A DNA stretch of 19,084 bases from Bacteroidales bacterium (GCA_007132825.1 SLNX01000060.1:1-19084); one strand, 5' to 3'; shown: positions 7,533 to 16,295, numbered from the stretch's first letter. Numbers and translations are program-made. Notes: generated from the sequence alone by a model not told the origin.

Positions 7533-10454
7533 ATGAAAATGTTTGTATCAAATTCAGTGCGCTCATTGTTGCTTATTTGTGTAATGATGCTTGGCATGCA
7601 GGCAACATGGGCGCAATATGCGTACCAAACTTTTGAGAATGATCCTTTAAATGCGCGTCTTTACGTTCTTGACAATGGTCTCAAAGTATATCTTTCGGTT
7701 TACGAAGAGGAACCCCGCATCCAGACCTATGTGGCGGTGCGTGTAGGTAGCAAGCACGATCCTGCCGAAACAACAGGCTTGGCCCACTATTTTGAGCATT
7801 TGATGTTCAAGGGAACCAGCACATTTGGCACTATTGACTGGGAAAAAGAGGAACCACTGCTGGATGAAATTGAGGCTTTGTTTGAAATCTATCGTCTTGA
7901 GACAGATGAGCAAAGGCGATTAGAATTGTATCAGAAAATTGATAGTATCTCTTATATTGCTTCAACTTATGCCATCGCCAATGAGTATGATCGCATCATG
8001 ACTGCAATCGGATCAACCGGCACCAATGCAGGTACGTCGAATGATTTTACAATTTACATTGAAAACATCCCTTCCAACCGACTGGAGCAATGGGCCATGG
8101 TTCAGGCTGATCGCTTCAGCGATCCTGTGCTGCGACTCTTTCATACAGAACTGGAGACCGTTTATGAGGAGTTAAACATGTCCCTTACCAATGATTTCAG
8201 GAGGGCATCGGAGGCGATGTACATGGGGCTGTTTCCTCAGCACCCATATGGGTTGCAAACCACACTGGGATCTCCGGATCATTTAAAAAATCCCTCCATC
8301 ACCAACATCAAGAATTTTTTCGAGGAGTATTATGTTCCGAACAACATGGCCGTTGTCATGTCAGGAGACTTCGACCCTGATGAAGCTATCGTGATCATTG
8401 ACAAATATTTTGGCGGGTTGGAGCCTGCTCCTCTTCCCGATCTTGATTTCGGGCCGCAACCGGAAATCACTGAACCCATCACCAAAGAGGTGGTTGGCTT
8501 GCAGGCAGAAAACATACAACTTGGCTGGCGTTTTGAAGGAGCAGCTTCTGACCATGTGCCTTACATCAACATGATACGGATGATCCTGTCAAATGGCCGC
8601 GCTGGACTGATAGACCAGAATCTGAACCAGCAGATGGCAACCCTTGGAGCCGGTGCAGGTGTGCGCAGCATGGTAGATTATTCGGTCTTTACATTAAGCG
8701 GACGTAACAAAAGTGACCAAACCCTTGACGAGGTCAAAGAACTTTTGCTCGAACAACTCGACCTGGTAAAAAGCGGTGACTTCCCTGACTGGTTAATGGA
8801 AGCAGCCATTAACAACCTAAGGCTGCAGGAAATGCGCAGAGTGGAAAACATCAGGGGAAGGGCCATGATGATGGCGATGAGCTTTCTGAATGGCGTTCCT
8901 TACGACCAGACGCTTGCGTATCTCGACCGATTAAGTGAAGTCACCAAAGAGGACCTGGTTGCATTTGCCAATGAGCACCTGCGTCGCGACAACTTTGTTG
9001 CCGTTTACAAATTACAAGGACAGCCAGAGGATATTGAACAAGTTGAAAAGCCACCCATCACTCCCATTCACATCAACCGCGATGCTGAATCAGAAACACT
9101 GGCATATATTAAGGCCAACCCACCGGAGCCGGTCGAACCCATTTTTCTTAATTATGATGAGGACATAACCCGGGCAATGACCGATAGCGGGCTAGAGGTT
9201 CTGTATGCACATAATGAGGCCAACCCCACCTTCTCGCTGACCTATTTCTGGAGGATGGGAAGCAACCACGATAGACATTTACCTGTTGCAGGAAACATTC
9301 TGCAGTATCTGGGGACTGAGACGCACAGCTCCGAAGAGATTGCCAATGAGTTTTATAAACTGGCCTGTTCATTTAATATGTCTGTAAGGGATGACGAGAC
9401 TCGGATCACAATCAGCGGCCTTTCAGAGAACATGGAAGAGGCTGTTGAACTTTTTGAATACCTTGTTGCAAATGCCCGCATTGAAGAAGAGACAATGCAG
9501 CGGTATATAAGAAATTTGAAAAACAGTCGTGAGAACAGCAAAGCTGATCAACGCACCAACTTTGCAGCTTTGGTCAACTACGCCATGTACGGACCCGACA
9601 ACCCGACCACGTTTGTGCTAACCAATGAAGAACTTCTAAACCTTTCTCCGGAAAGGATGATCTCAATCATTCAGGAACTGTGGCATATTGAACACAAAGT
9701 GGTGTTTTTTGGTCCACAGCCGGTTGAAGAACTGGTGTCAATTATTGACGGTTATCACATTACGCCAGAAATCATGGCTGAGATCCCGGATGGTATACAG
9801 TTTATGCCACTTGATACAGAGGAAAACATTGTTTACTTTGCCCATTATGAGGCCAATCAAAGTTACTTGCAAACAACCCAAAAAGGGAACCCATATGATT
9901 CGGATATCATTCCCCTGCTACGTATGTACAACCAGTATTTTGGCGGTGGCATGAATGCCATTGTTTTCCAGGAAATGCGAGAGAAAAGGGGTCTGGCTTA
10001 TTCGGCGTGGGCAAACTATTCATCTCCAAATCATCCGGAAGGCTATTTCATGAATACCAGTTTCATCGCCACTCAAAATGACAAAGTGGCGGATGCATTC
10101 AATGCTTTTAATGAACTTTTTGATGACATGCCCATGTCTGAAACAGCATTCAGACTGGCACAGGAACAGATCATCAGTAACATTCGTACACAAAGGATTC
10201 GGGACGCGGGGGTCATTTGGAACTACCTCTCAGCACAAAGGATGGGCAGGAATTATGACCTAAGGGAGACCCTGTATTATGAAATCCCCGCCATGACCCT
10301 TGAACAGGTTCAACAGTTCAACCTGAACTACATAAAGGATAAACCCAAAACCTATGTCATTCTCGGCAATGAAAACATTGTTGACTTTGACGAAATTGAA
10401 AAATTGTTTGGGCCAGTGACCCGGTTGACAAAAGACGACTTGTTTGTTTTTTAG
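7533..10454 (+). CDS. Secreted M16-family (pitrilysin/insulinase-like) zinc metallopeptidase, two-domain
   Basis: This 973-aa protein carries a signal peptide (hydrophobic 11-22, cleavage after TWA-27 before QYAYQ), so it acts in the periplasm or outside. The N-terminal half has the inverted zinc motif HYFEH (H85, E88, H89) in GLAHYFEHLMFKGT. E213 in ELETVYEELN is the likely third ligand, with E206 matching the second conserved Glu of pitrilysin. The distance from H89 to E213 is longer than the roughly 76 residues common in M16, owing to a charged insertion at about 100-150. The second half (about 540-973) is a degenerate M16 domain without HxxEH. It keeps the substrate-binding R/Y pair in KRGLAYS (R819, Y823). 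Together the halves would form one clamshell peptidase degrading peptides. It is flanked by the divergent efflux operon and a downstream terminator. Confidence 0.93.
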   Translation: MKMFVSNSVRSLLLICVMMLGMQATWAQYAYQTFENDPLNARLYVLDNGLKVYLSVYEEEPRIQTYVAVRVGSKHDPAETTGLAHYFEHLMFKGTSTFGTIDWEKEEPLLDEIEALFEIYRLETDEQRRLELYQKIDSISYIASTYAIANEYDRIMTAIGSTGTNAGTSNDFTIYIENIPSNRLEQWAMVQADRFSDPVLRLFHTELETVYEELNMSLTNDFRRASEAMYMGLFPQHPYGLQTTLGSPDHLKNPSITNIKNFFEEYYVPNNMAVVMSGDFDPDEAIVIIDKYFGGLEPAPLPDLDFGPQPEITEPITKEVVGLQAENIQLGWRFEGAASDHVPYINMIRMILSNGRAGLIDQNLNQQMATLGAGAGVRSMVDYSVFTLSGRNKSDQTLDEVKELLLEQLDLVKSGDFPDWLMEAAINNLRLQEMRRVENIRGRAMMMAMSFLNGVPYDQTLAYLDRLSEVTKEDLVAFANEHLRRDNFVAVYKLQGQPEDIEQVEKPPITPIHINRDAESETLAYIKANPPEPVEPIFLNYDEDITRAMTDSGLEVLYAHNEANPTFSLTYFWRMGSNHDRHLPVAGNILQYLGTETHSSEEIANEFYKLACSFNMSVRDDETRITISGLSENMEEAVELFEYLVANARIEEETMQRYIRNLKNSRENSKADQRTNFAALVNYAMYGPDNPTTFVLTNEELLNLSPERMISIIQELWHIEHKVVFFGPQPVEELVSIIDGYHITPEIMAEIPDGIQFMPLDTEENIVYFAHYEANQSYLQTTQKGNPYDSDIIPLLRMYNQYFGGGMNAIVFQEMREKRGLAYSAWANYSSPNHPEGYFMNTSFIATQNDKVADAFNAFNELFDDMPMSETAFRLAQEQIISNIRTQRIRDAGVIWNYLSAQRMGRNYDLRETLYYEIPAMTLEQVQQFNLNYIKDKPKTYVILGNENIVDFDEIEKLFGPVTRLTKDDLFVF

Positions 10455-10469
10455 ACATTTCGTTACTTT

Positions 10470-10508
10470 GCAAAAGCCGTCGGGTGAAAACACCTGAACG
10501 GCTTTTGC
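10470..10508 (+). terminator. Strong stem-loop terminator after the M16 gene
   Basis: GCAAAAGCCGT (10470-10480) pairs perfectly over 11 bp with ACGGCTTTTGC (10498-10508). Inside the loop GGTG (10483-10486) pairs with CACC (10491-10494) around an AAAA tetraloop. The T-run is the 3' arm of the stem and the matching A-run is the 5' arm, so it may work in both directions. It begins 15 bp after the M16 stop and lies 21 bp before the next start codon. Confidence 0.8.
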
Positions 10509-10529
10509 ATTTATCCTATCTTATAAACC

Positions 10530-11114
10530 ATGGATCGAAAACAAATAAAGATCAACATACCCAACATGCTCTCTTTTTACAGGTTGCTGGCCTTCCCGGT
10601 GATTCTTTTTCTTGCCGTTACCGGACGGGAGCAGGCTTTTGCCATTTTAATCATCATAAGCCTTATCACCGATGTACTGGATGGGCTGCTTGCCCGACTC
10701 CTCAACCAGCAGACCGAATTTGGGGCACGACTAGACTCAATTGCCGACTTCAGCACCTACTTTCTTGTTTTTCTTGGAATTGTACTTTTTAAAAGATCTG
10801 ATTTTGCCCCCCACATTGTGAGTTTTACAATTTTCCTCACTTTGCTTGTTTCAGCCCTTATCTTGTCTTTTATCAAGTTTGGCCGTTTCCCAAGCCTCCA
10901 TCTTTATTCGTGGAAAATCGGCGGATACATTCAGGGAATATTCTTTGCAGTACTCTTCGGATACAAATTTTACACACCGTTTTATTATTTTATGATCACC
11001 TGGGGAATCCTTGCATTCCTGGAGCATATTGTCATTCAGCTCATCATTCCCGAAATGCGATCAAATGCAAAAGGGTTGTATTGGGTGCTGAAAGAAGAAA
11101 AAGAAAGAAGGTGA
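10530..11114 (+). CDS. CDP-alcohol phosphatidyltransferase family protein (PgsA-like)
   Basis: This 194-aa integral membrane enzyme carries the full CDP-alcohol phosphotransferase signature D(x2)DG(x2)AR(x8)G(x3)D(x3)D. It appears as D48, D51, G52, A55, R56, G65, D69 and D73 in DVLDGLLARLL...FGARLDSIAD. The acidic residues bind the metal and diphosphate, and the last Asp is the expected base. The N-terminus NIPNMLSFYRLLAFPVIL resembles the phosphatidylglycerophosphate synthase type 'NxxTxxR', so glycerol 3-phosphate is a possible acceptor, but the acceptor cannot be fixed from sequence. Several hydrophobic helices follow. It is the first gene of a lipid cluster, 47 bp upstream of a CDP-DAG synthase-like gene, which would make its donor substrate. 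Confidence 0.9.
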   Translation: MDRKQIKINIPNMLSFYRLLAFPVILFLAVTGREQAFAILIIISLITDVLDGLLARLLNQQTEFGARLDSIADFSTYFLVFLGIVLFKRSDFAPHIVSFTIFLTLLVSALILSFIKFGRFPSLHLYSWKIGGYIQGIFFAVLFGYKFYTPFYYFMITWGILAFLEHIVIQLIIPEMRSNAKGLYWVLKEEKERR

Positions 11115-11161
11115 CCGAAGAAGCAAAAACATATTGATGTAATTGGTTAATATTGTTGTTT

Positions 11162-11887
11162 ATGGAACTGATCATATACCTGGCCATCATTTCCTACTTT
11201 GTTCTTGGCGCCATCGCTTTCTTTGTTATCGGAAAAAAGAAAAGCAAAGCGACAAGAAAGGAGATCTGGACAAAATACTTCACCTATTTCTTTATCATAC
11301 ACACCCTCTTTATCACCATTTATTTGGAATATCCTTACTTTCTGATTCTTGCCGCAGCCATATCCTTTACCGGACTGGCTGAGATTGTCAGGACTTTCAG
11401 AAGTTACGGAAGCAAAAATCAATCTTTGTTCTTTATTTCAGCTTTGCTGTTATACATGATAATCGTGATGCCTTTCCTCCTTTTCAGCATCTCTGAAAAG
11501 GAGATACTGTATTTTGCCTTTGTGGTGATCAGTGTTTTTGACGCTTTCAGCCAGATCAGCGGTCAGATGTTTGGCAAAAGGAAGTTGATCCCTGCGGTCA
11601 GTCCAAACAAAACCATTGGAGGACTGGTTGGTGGTGTAGTGCTGGCAGTGGTTACAGGAGGCCTTATGGGCCATTTACTGGGGATAAATACCGGACAAGC
11701 CTTGTTTTTTGCGACAATTATCGTTATATTTGCATTTGGAGGGGATCTCCTGGCATCTTATTATAAGAGAAGATTAAACATTAAAGACTTTGGAAAGCTC
11801 TTGCCCGGACATGGTGGTTTTTTAGACCGTTTCGACAGCCTGATTCCTGGCGGAGCGGCAATGTTCATCTTAAGTAACTTTTTATGA
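11162..11887 (+). CDS. Phosphatidate cytidylyltransferase (CDP-diacylglycerol synthase family)
   Basis: This 241-aa polytopic membrane protein would make CDP-diacylglycerol (or a related CDP-lipid) from CTP and phosphatidate. Its C-terminal end carries the CdsA signature S(x)xKR(x4)KDxx(x2)LPxHGGxxDRxD. It is seen as SYYKRRLNIKDFGKLL (199-214) followed by PGHGGFLDRFDS (215-226), with K202, R203, K208, D209, H217, D222 and D225. The protein is shorter than typical CdsA (about 270-285 aa) through fewer N-terminal helices, so it may be a specialised paralogue. The ATG at 11162 is preferred to a TTG at 11153. The stop overlaps the next gene's ATG (ATGA), showing tight coupling to the kinase-like gene. 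Confidence 0.9.
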   Translation: MELIIYLAIISYFVLGAIAFFVIGKKKSKATRKEIWTKYFTYFFIIHTLFITIYLEYPYFLILAAAISFTGLAEIVRTFRSYGSKNQSLFFISALLLYMIIVMPFLLFSISEKEILYFAFVVISVFDAFSQISGQMFGKRKLIPAVSPNKTIGGLVGGVVLAVVTGGLMGHLLGINTGQALFFATIIVIFAFGGDLLASYYKRRLNIKDFGKLLPGHGGFLDRFDSLIPGGAAMFILSNFL

Positions 11888-12561
11888 TCAGCCAGGATTT
11901 GTTTTTTACCATTCTTTACACTTTTGCATTCTCCATTATTTTGGCGACCGGTGAACTCTTGCACCATATCCTTAAAGTAAAAGCTGAGTATACCCGAAAA
12001 TTCTCTCATAGCACAGCCACCCTTGTCTCCCTGACCTTTCCACTGGTTTACCAGTCTTACGAATATGTTCTGGCAATGGGTGTCATTTTTTTCTTTGTGT
12101 TACTGATGGCGAAACATAAAAATTTCCTGAAGTCGATAAATGACGTAACCCGAAAAACCTATGGCAGCGTATTGCTACCGGTAGCAATCAGCGGGGCTTT
12201 CGTCACAGCATATCTCCTGAATGACAATAAGCTCTTCATCATCCCAATGCTGTTGCTAGGTATAAGTGATAGCCTTGCCGGCATTGCAGGGACATTGTTT
12301 GGGAAAAAACTCCGTCAAATCATCATCTATGGCTGGAATTTAAAAAAGACCTATCTTGGATCGGGTGTTTTTTTCCTTACAGCCCTTGCCATTTGCCTTT
12401 TAACCCTGCACTATTTCACCGGTGTTTTAAGCACAAAGACCATTGTCGCAGCCTTTGCTGTTGCTTTGGGGGCAGCCCTTGTGGAGACATTCAGTTCCAG
12501 GGGGCTTGACAACTTCACCGTGCCGTTAACTGCGCTGATCATGCTGTTGTTTTTCTTATAA
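11884..12561 (+). CDS. Diacylglycerol/polyprenol kinase family protein (DGK1/SEC59/phytol-kinase-like)
   Basis: This 225-aa protein with about seven hydrophobic segments belongs to the CTP-dependent lipid-alcohol kinase superfamily (yeast Dgk1, dolichol kinase Sec59, plant VTE5). The evidence is the early TRKFSHSTATL (37-47), equivalent to the family's RK..H motif; GISDSLAGIAGTLFGKK (126-142) with D129, A132 and G140 of the DxxAxxxGxxxG core; and KTYLGS (155-160), equivalent to KS.EGS. The substrate (diacylglycerol, a polyprenol or another isoprenoid alcohol) is unknown. It overlaps the preceding cytidylyltransferase by 4 bp, so it is likely co-translated and may supply the lipid phosphate that enzyme uses. 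Confidence 0.85.
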   Translation: MISQDLFFTILYTFAFSIILATGELLHHILKVKAEYTRKFSHSTATLVSLTFPLVYQSYEYVLAMGVIFFFVLLMAKHKNFLKSINDVTRKTYGSVLLPVAISGAFVTAYLLNDNKLFIIPMLLLGISDSLAGIAGTLFGKKLRQIIIYGWNLKKTYLGSGVFFLTALAICLLTLHYFTGVLSTKTIVAAFAVALGAALVETFSSRGLDNFTVPLTALIMLLFFL

Positions 12562-12605
12562 CCCTCAACAAAGCATACCATAGCAATTAGAGTTAACCCG
12601 TTCTG

Positions 12606-12621
12606 CGAAATAATTATTTCG
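12606..12621. promoter_or_regulatory. 16-bp perfect palindrome upstream of GH13 gene, candidate operator
   Basis: CGAAATAATTATTTCG reads identically on both strands. It sits directly before TACTTTTA (12622-12629), a 7/8 match to the -7 consensus TAnnTTTG, and 30 bp before the GH13 start codon. A dimeric regulator bound here would cover the promoter spacer. No -33 TTTG was found at the expected distance, so the promoter part is weak. Confidence 0.4.
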
Positions 12622-12651
12622 TACTTTTATCTCTTAAATTGAATAATATTA

Positions 12652-15600
12652 ATGATGAACAGAGCCCAGAAGAGTTTCATATATTTTTTATATGAATTGC
12701 GCATTTCTGCTGCAACCAGAAAGAAACTTGAAGTAAGCGATACTTTTTTCGCAAATGACGGACGCTTTGTTGTGGCTGATTTTAACAGTGTCCGAAAATT
12801 GGCATACAACCTGAACCGCGACAGGAAACCGGAGGAACATGTATATCCGGGAACAATTTTTGCAGCAGGTCTCTTGCACGAAATTTACCATCTACTTCTT
12901 CGCAAATATGAAAAACAGTTGCAGAAAGATGTATTCATCGATGCGGTTGCGTTGTTAAATAAGCAAATGGGAAAAGCTGCATTCATGTCCCTCACAACTG
13001 ATTTTACAATTGTTTTCCCCCCTACGGCAGTTTATCAGGAAAAAATCGGTGCCTCCCAATACCTGAATGATACGACTGAAGGCAAATCACATCTTGCCGT
13101 GGCAGTTGAGGAAATGATGATGCTGTTCCTCGCCTATGAAAACCGTGCATTACGGACAATCAGGCCCCTTTTTGACAAATCGGGGTTAAAAACGCCCGAC
13201 CTTTTGGATGCGTTGCAAACGGTCCTTGAATCCCATTTCAAAAAATTACCCCCTTTTGGAAAGGACGGACAAGATATTCTAAACCTGTTTCGTGCGCCCT
13301 TCCTACACGCTCCTGAAGACCTTTTTGCACAGCTTGAATATATTCTGGCCCATTGGCAAGACCTTTTGCCTGAAAACCTTTTGCAACAGATATTAAGTGG
13401 AAAAGACCTGATCAAGGAAGACCTGCAGCTTAGTGGGGCTTTGGGTCCTCCGCCTACATTCGTTCCCCGTTACAAAAAAGAGGGTGACGGCACCGGCATG
13501 TTTCTTGGAAAATCCGGATACGACCCTTCTGCTGATGAGAATTCTGATTATGAGGAACCAGAGCAATTTACCGAAGATACCGATTGGATGCCCCGCGTTG
13601 TGTTGCTGGCAAAAAACACATATGTATGGATGGACCAGCTTAGCAAAAAATATCAGCGATCGATACGGACGCTTGATCAGATCCCCGACGAAGAGCTGGA
13701 TCAACTGGCCCGATGGAATTTTAACGGATTATGGCTGATCGGAATCTGGGAGAGAAGCAATGCTTCCAGGAAAATCAAACACATGACCGGAAACACCGAT
13801 GCCGTTGCATCTGCTTACTCACTGTACGATTATGAAGTTGCCCAAGACCTGGGTGGAGAGGAAGCCTATCAAAGACTCAATGAAAAGGCAAAACAGCGGG
13901 GCATCAGACTGGCCAGCGATATGGTGCCCAACCACACAGGGATCTTTTCCCGTTGGGTGACCGAAAAACCTGATTATTTCATTCAATCGCCCGTGCCACC
14001 GTTCCCAGGCTACTCTTTTACAGGAGAGAACCTCTCAGATGATCCAGGCATTGAGATCCGCATCGAAGACGGATATTACAACAAAACAGATGCTGCGGTT
14101 GTATTCGAGCGAATAGACAGAAACAACAACGACATACGTTACCTGTATCATGGCAATGACGGCACCATGATGCCCTGGAACGATACGGCGCAACTCGACA
14201 TGATTAAGGCTGAAGTGAGAGCCGCCGTGATTGAAAAAATCTTTGACGTTGCCCGACGGTTTTCGATCATCCGGTTTGATGCAGCCATGACACTTGCCAA
14301 GAAACACTTTTCAAGGCTATGGTATCCGCGACCAGGCGCAGGTGGTGACATCCCCTCAAGGGCAGACTACGCAATGAGCAAACAGGCTTTCGATGCCCTC
14401 TTTCCGGTGGAATTCTGGAGGGAGGTTGTTGACCGCATCAACAATGAACTTCCTGAAACACTTTTGCTGGCAGAAGCCTTCTGGTTCATGGAGGGTTATT
14501 TCGTACGGACGCTGGGGATGCACAGGGTATACAACTCCGCATTCATGCACATGCTAAAAAATGAGGAGAATGAAAAATACAGGGACCTGATCTCAAACAC
14601 ACTGGAGTTTGAACCGGAAATACTAAAACGATATGTGAATTTCATGAGCAACCCCGACGAAGAAACGGCCATACAACAATTTGGCACGGGGGATAAATAT
14701 TTTGGCGTTTGTGTGCTGATGAACACCCTTCCGGGATTGCCTATGTATGCCCATGGCCAGATTGAGGGTTACACCGAGAAGTATGGGATGGAATACCAAA
14801 GGGCCTATTACAATGAGCTGCCAAACCAATGGCTGACTGAAAAACATGAACGTGAGATCTTTCCTCTTACTGCAAAACGTTATCTTTTCAGCGGAGTTGC
14901 AAACTTCAACCTTTTCAACTTCCTTGACCCACATGGTGTGGTTAATGAAAATGTATTTGCATATACAAACCGCTTTGGCAACGAACGTGTTCTTGTATTA
15001 TACAATAACAAATATGACAGGGCAACAGGACATATAAAAACATCGGTTCCGAGACTGGCAAAAGCGGGTGATGACAAGGGATTGGTATCTTACGGACTGG
15101 CTGAAGCCATGGGGCTTGATCATTCCGGAGATGCTTTCTACATTGTCAGAGAGTTGGTGTCAGGTCAGGAATATCTTTTTCGGGGTGAACACATTCACCA
15201 AAACGGATTTCACCGCCATTTAAGTGGTTTTGAATATATGGTATTCTGGGAGTTTAGGGAAGTTCGTGATAAAGATGGAGCTTGGGCAACCCTCTTTGAC
15301 AGTATACAGGGACAAGCAGTTCCTTCAGTTGAAGAACGATTCGATCTTCAGCGTTTAAAACACACCCACATGGCCTTTTCACAAATTTTTAACAGCACTT
15401 CGTTAAACTGCCTGTTGCATGAGGTTAGAGAAGCATCGCACGAGAGCGCATCAAAAAAGCTAAATCAGTGCTTTCAGGATGGCGTTGCCACTTTTATTAA
15501 ACAATGCTGTAAAGATTTGGGCCATGAGGACAAATCGCTCGAAGGAAGAGATATATTTTCAGAATCATTGGAAACAATATTTTTGGGGAAGGCCTATTTT

Positions 15601-16293
15601 GGATCTTTGCAAAAAACCATCAAATCCTTACTGGTCAGGGAACAAATGAATTCTCCTGAAGAGCTGTTTCTACTGAGTCCTGCCAATAATTACAGGGAAA
15701 ACAGTCTGATTCTTTCCTCCATTTTTGTAATCCGGAGCCTTTTGCATGCATTGAAGGAGTATTCGTATAAAGATCTCCTTTTCAACAAGCTTTTGTTGCA
15801 TAAACCCCTGGCCCAGCTATTGTCACAAAGCGGAAAGAGTGCAAACGATGTTGCTTCAGACATCACCCTGGTTGAGATCATCCTCAAATATGGCACGGAT
15901 CCTTATGACTTTTCACAAAATCGATCATTAAAAGACAGTTCCGTTAAAATAAGGCAATCAACAAGAAAAAACAAAACCTCCATGGCGCTGGAAATGCTTA
16001 ACGATCCACTGGTAAGGCGATTCATTGGTGTTAACGAATATGAAGGTACGGTGTATTTTAGCAAGGAGGGTTTCGAACAGCTGAACAAATGGTTGTTTAA
16101 CCTGACTTTTTTCGCGTATGCGAAATCAAGTCATGATGGACAGGATACAAAGCAAACCGAATCCGCCTTGAAAGAGTCTGTAGCTTTTTTCCTTATGGCC
16201 AGACGACTTTCAGCTAATGCCGGATACAAACTTCAGGAACTGACAGATGGTTTGTCAGCATTGGCAAATATCAATCATGCAAAAAAAGGCTGA
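12652..16293 (+). CDS. Very large GH13 alpha-amylase-family protein with uncharacterised N- and C-terminal regions
   Basis: The protein has 1213 aa and no signal peptide, so it is probably cytoplasmic. Residues about 1-310 form an unrecognised, mostly helical region containing HEIYH (76-80). The GH13 barrel runs from about 320 (WMPRVVLLAKNTYVWMDQLS) to about 780. Region I is DMVPNHTG (D423-G430), region II is IRFDAAMTLAK with R541 and nucleophile D543, and region III is LLLAEAFW with acid/base E608. Region IV appears as NFMSNPDEET with D669, where the usual NHD is NPD. LPGLPMYAHGQIEG follows. Residues about 830-1213 are a second unrecognised region, including GFEYMVFWEFREV. I recall large bacterial GH13-like proteins with the 'GLPM.GHGQIEG' segment, but no established substrate. 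The likely role is cleavage or transfer on an alpha-glucan. ATG at 12655 is an alternative start. Confidence 0.88.
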   Translation: MMNRAQKSFIYFLYELRISAATRKKLEVSDTFFANDGRFVVADFNSVRKLAYNLNRDRKPEEHVYPGTIFAAGLLHEIYHLLLRKYEKQLQKDVFIDAVALLNKQMGKAAFMSLTTDFTIVFPPTAVYQEKIGASQYLNDTTEGKSHLAVAVEEMMMLFLAYENRALRTIRPLFDKSGLKTPDLLDALQTVLESHFKKLPPFGKDGQDILNLFRAPFLHAPEDLFAQLEYILAHWQDLLPENLLQQILSGKDLIKEDLQLSGALGPPPTFVPRYKKEGDGTGMFLGKSGYDPSADENSDYEEPEQFTEDTDWMPRVVLLAKNTYVWMDQLSKKYQRSIRTLDQIPDEELDQLARWNFNGLWLIGIWERSNASRKIKHMTGNTDAVASAYSLYDYEVAQDLGGEEAYQRLNEKAKQRGIRLASDMVPNHTGIFSRWVTEKPDYFIQSPVPPFPGYSFTGENLSDDPGIEIRIEDGYYNKTDAAVVFERIDRNNNDIRYLYHGNDGTMMPWNDTAQLDMIKAEVRAAVIEKIFDVARRFSIIRFDAAMTLAKKHFSRLWYPRPGAGGDIPSRADYAMSKQAFDALFPVEFWREVVDRINNELPETLLLAEAFWFMEGYFVRTLGMHRVYNSAFMHMLKNEENEKYRDLISNTLEFEPEILKRYVNFMSNPDEETAIQQFGTGDKYFGVCVLMNTLPGLPMYAHGQIEGYTEKYGMEYQRAYYNELPNQWLTEKHEREIFPLTAKRYLFSGVANFNLFNFLDPHGVVNENVFAYTNRFGNERVLVLYNNKYDRATGHIKTSVPRLAKAGDDKGLVSYGLAEAMGLDHSGDAFYIVRELVSGQEYLFRGEHIHQNGFHRHLSGFEYMVFWEFREVRDKDGAWATLFDSIQGQAVPSVEERFDLQRLKHTHMAFSQIFNSTSLNCLLHEVREASHESASKKLNQCFQDGVATFIKQCCKDLGHEDKSLEGRDIFSESLETIFLGKAYFGSLQKTIKSLLVREQMNSPEELFLLSPANNYRENSLILSSIFVIRSLLHALKEYSYKDLLFNKLLLHKPLAQLLSQSGKSANDVASDITLVEIILKYGTDPYDFSQNRSLKDSSVKIRQSTRKNKTSMALEMLNDPLVRRFIGVNEYEGTVYFSKEGFEQLNKWLFNLTFFAYAKSSHDGQDTKQTESALKESVAFFLMARRLSANAGYKLQELTDGLSALANINHAKKG

Positions 16294-16295
16294 TC

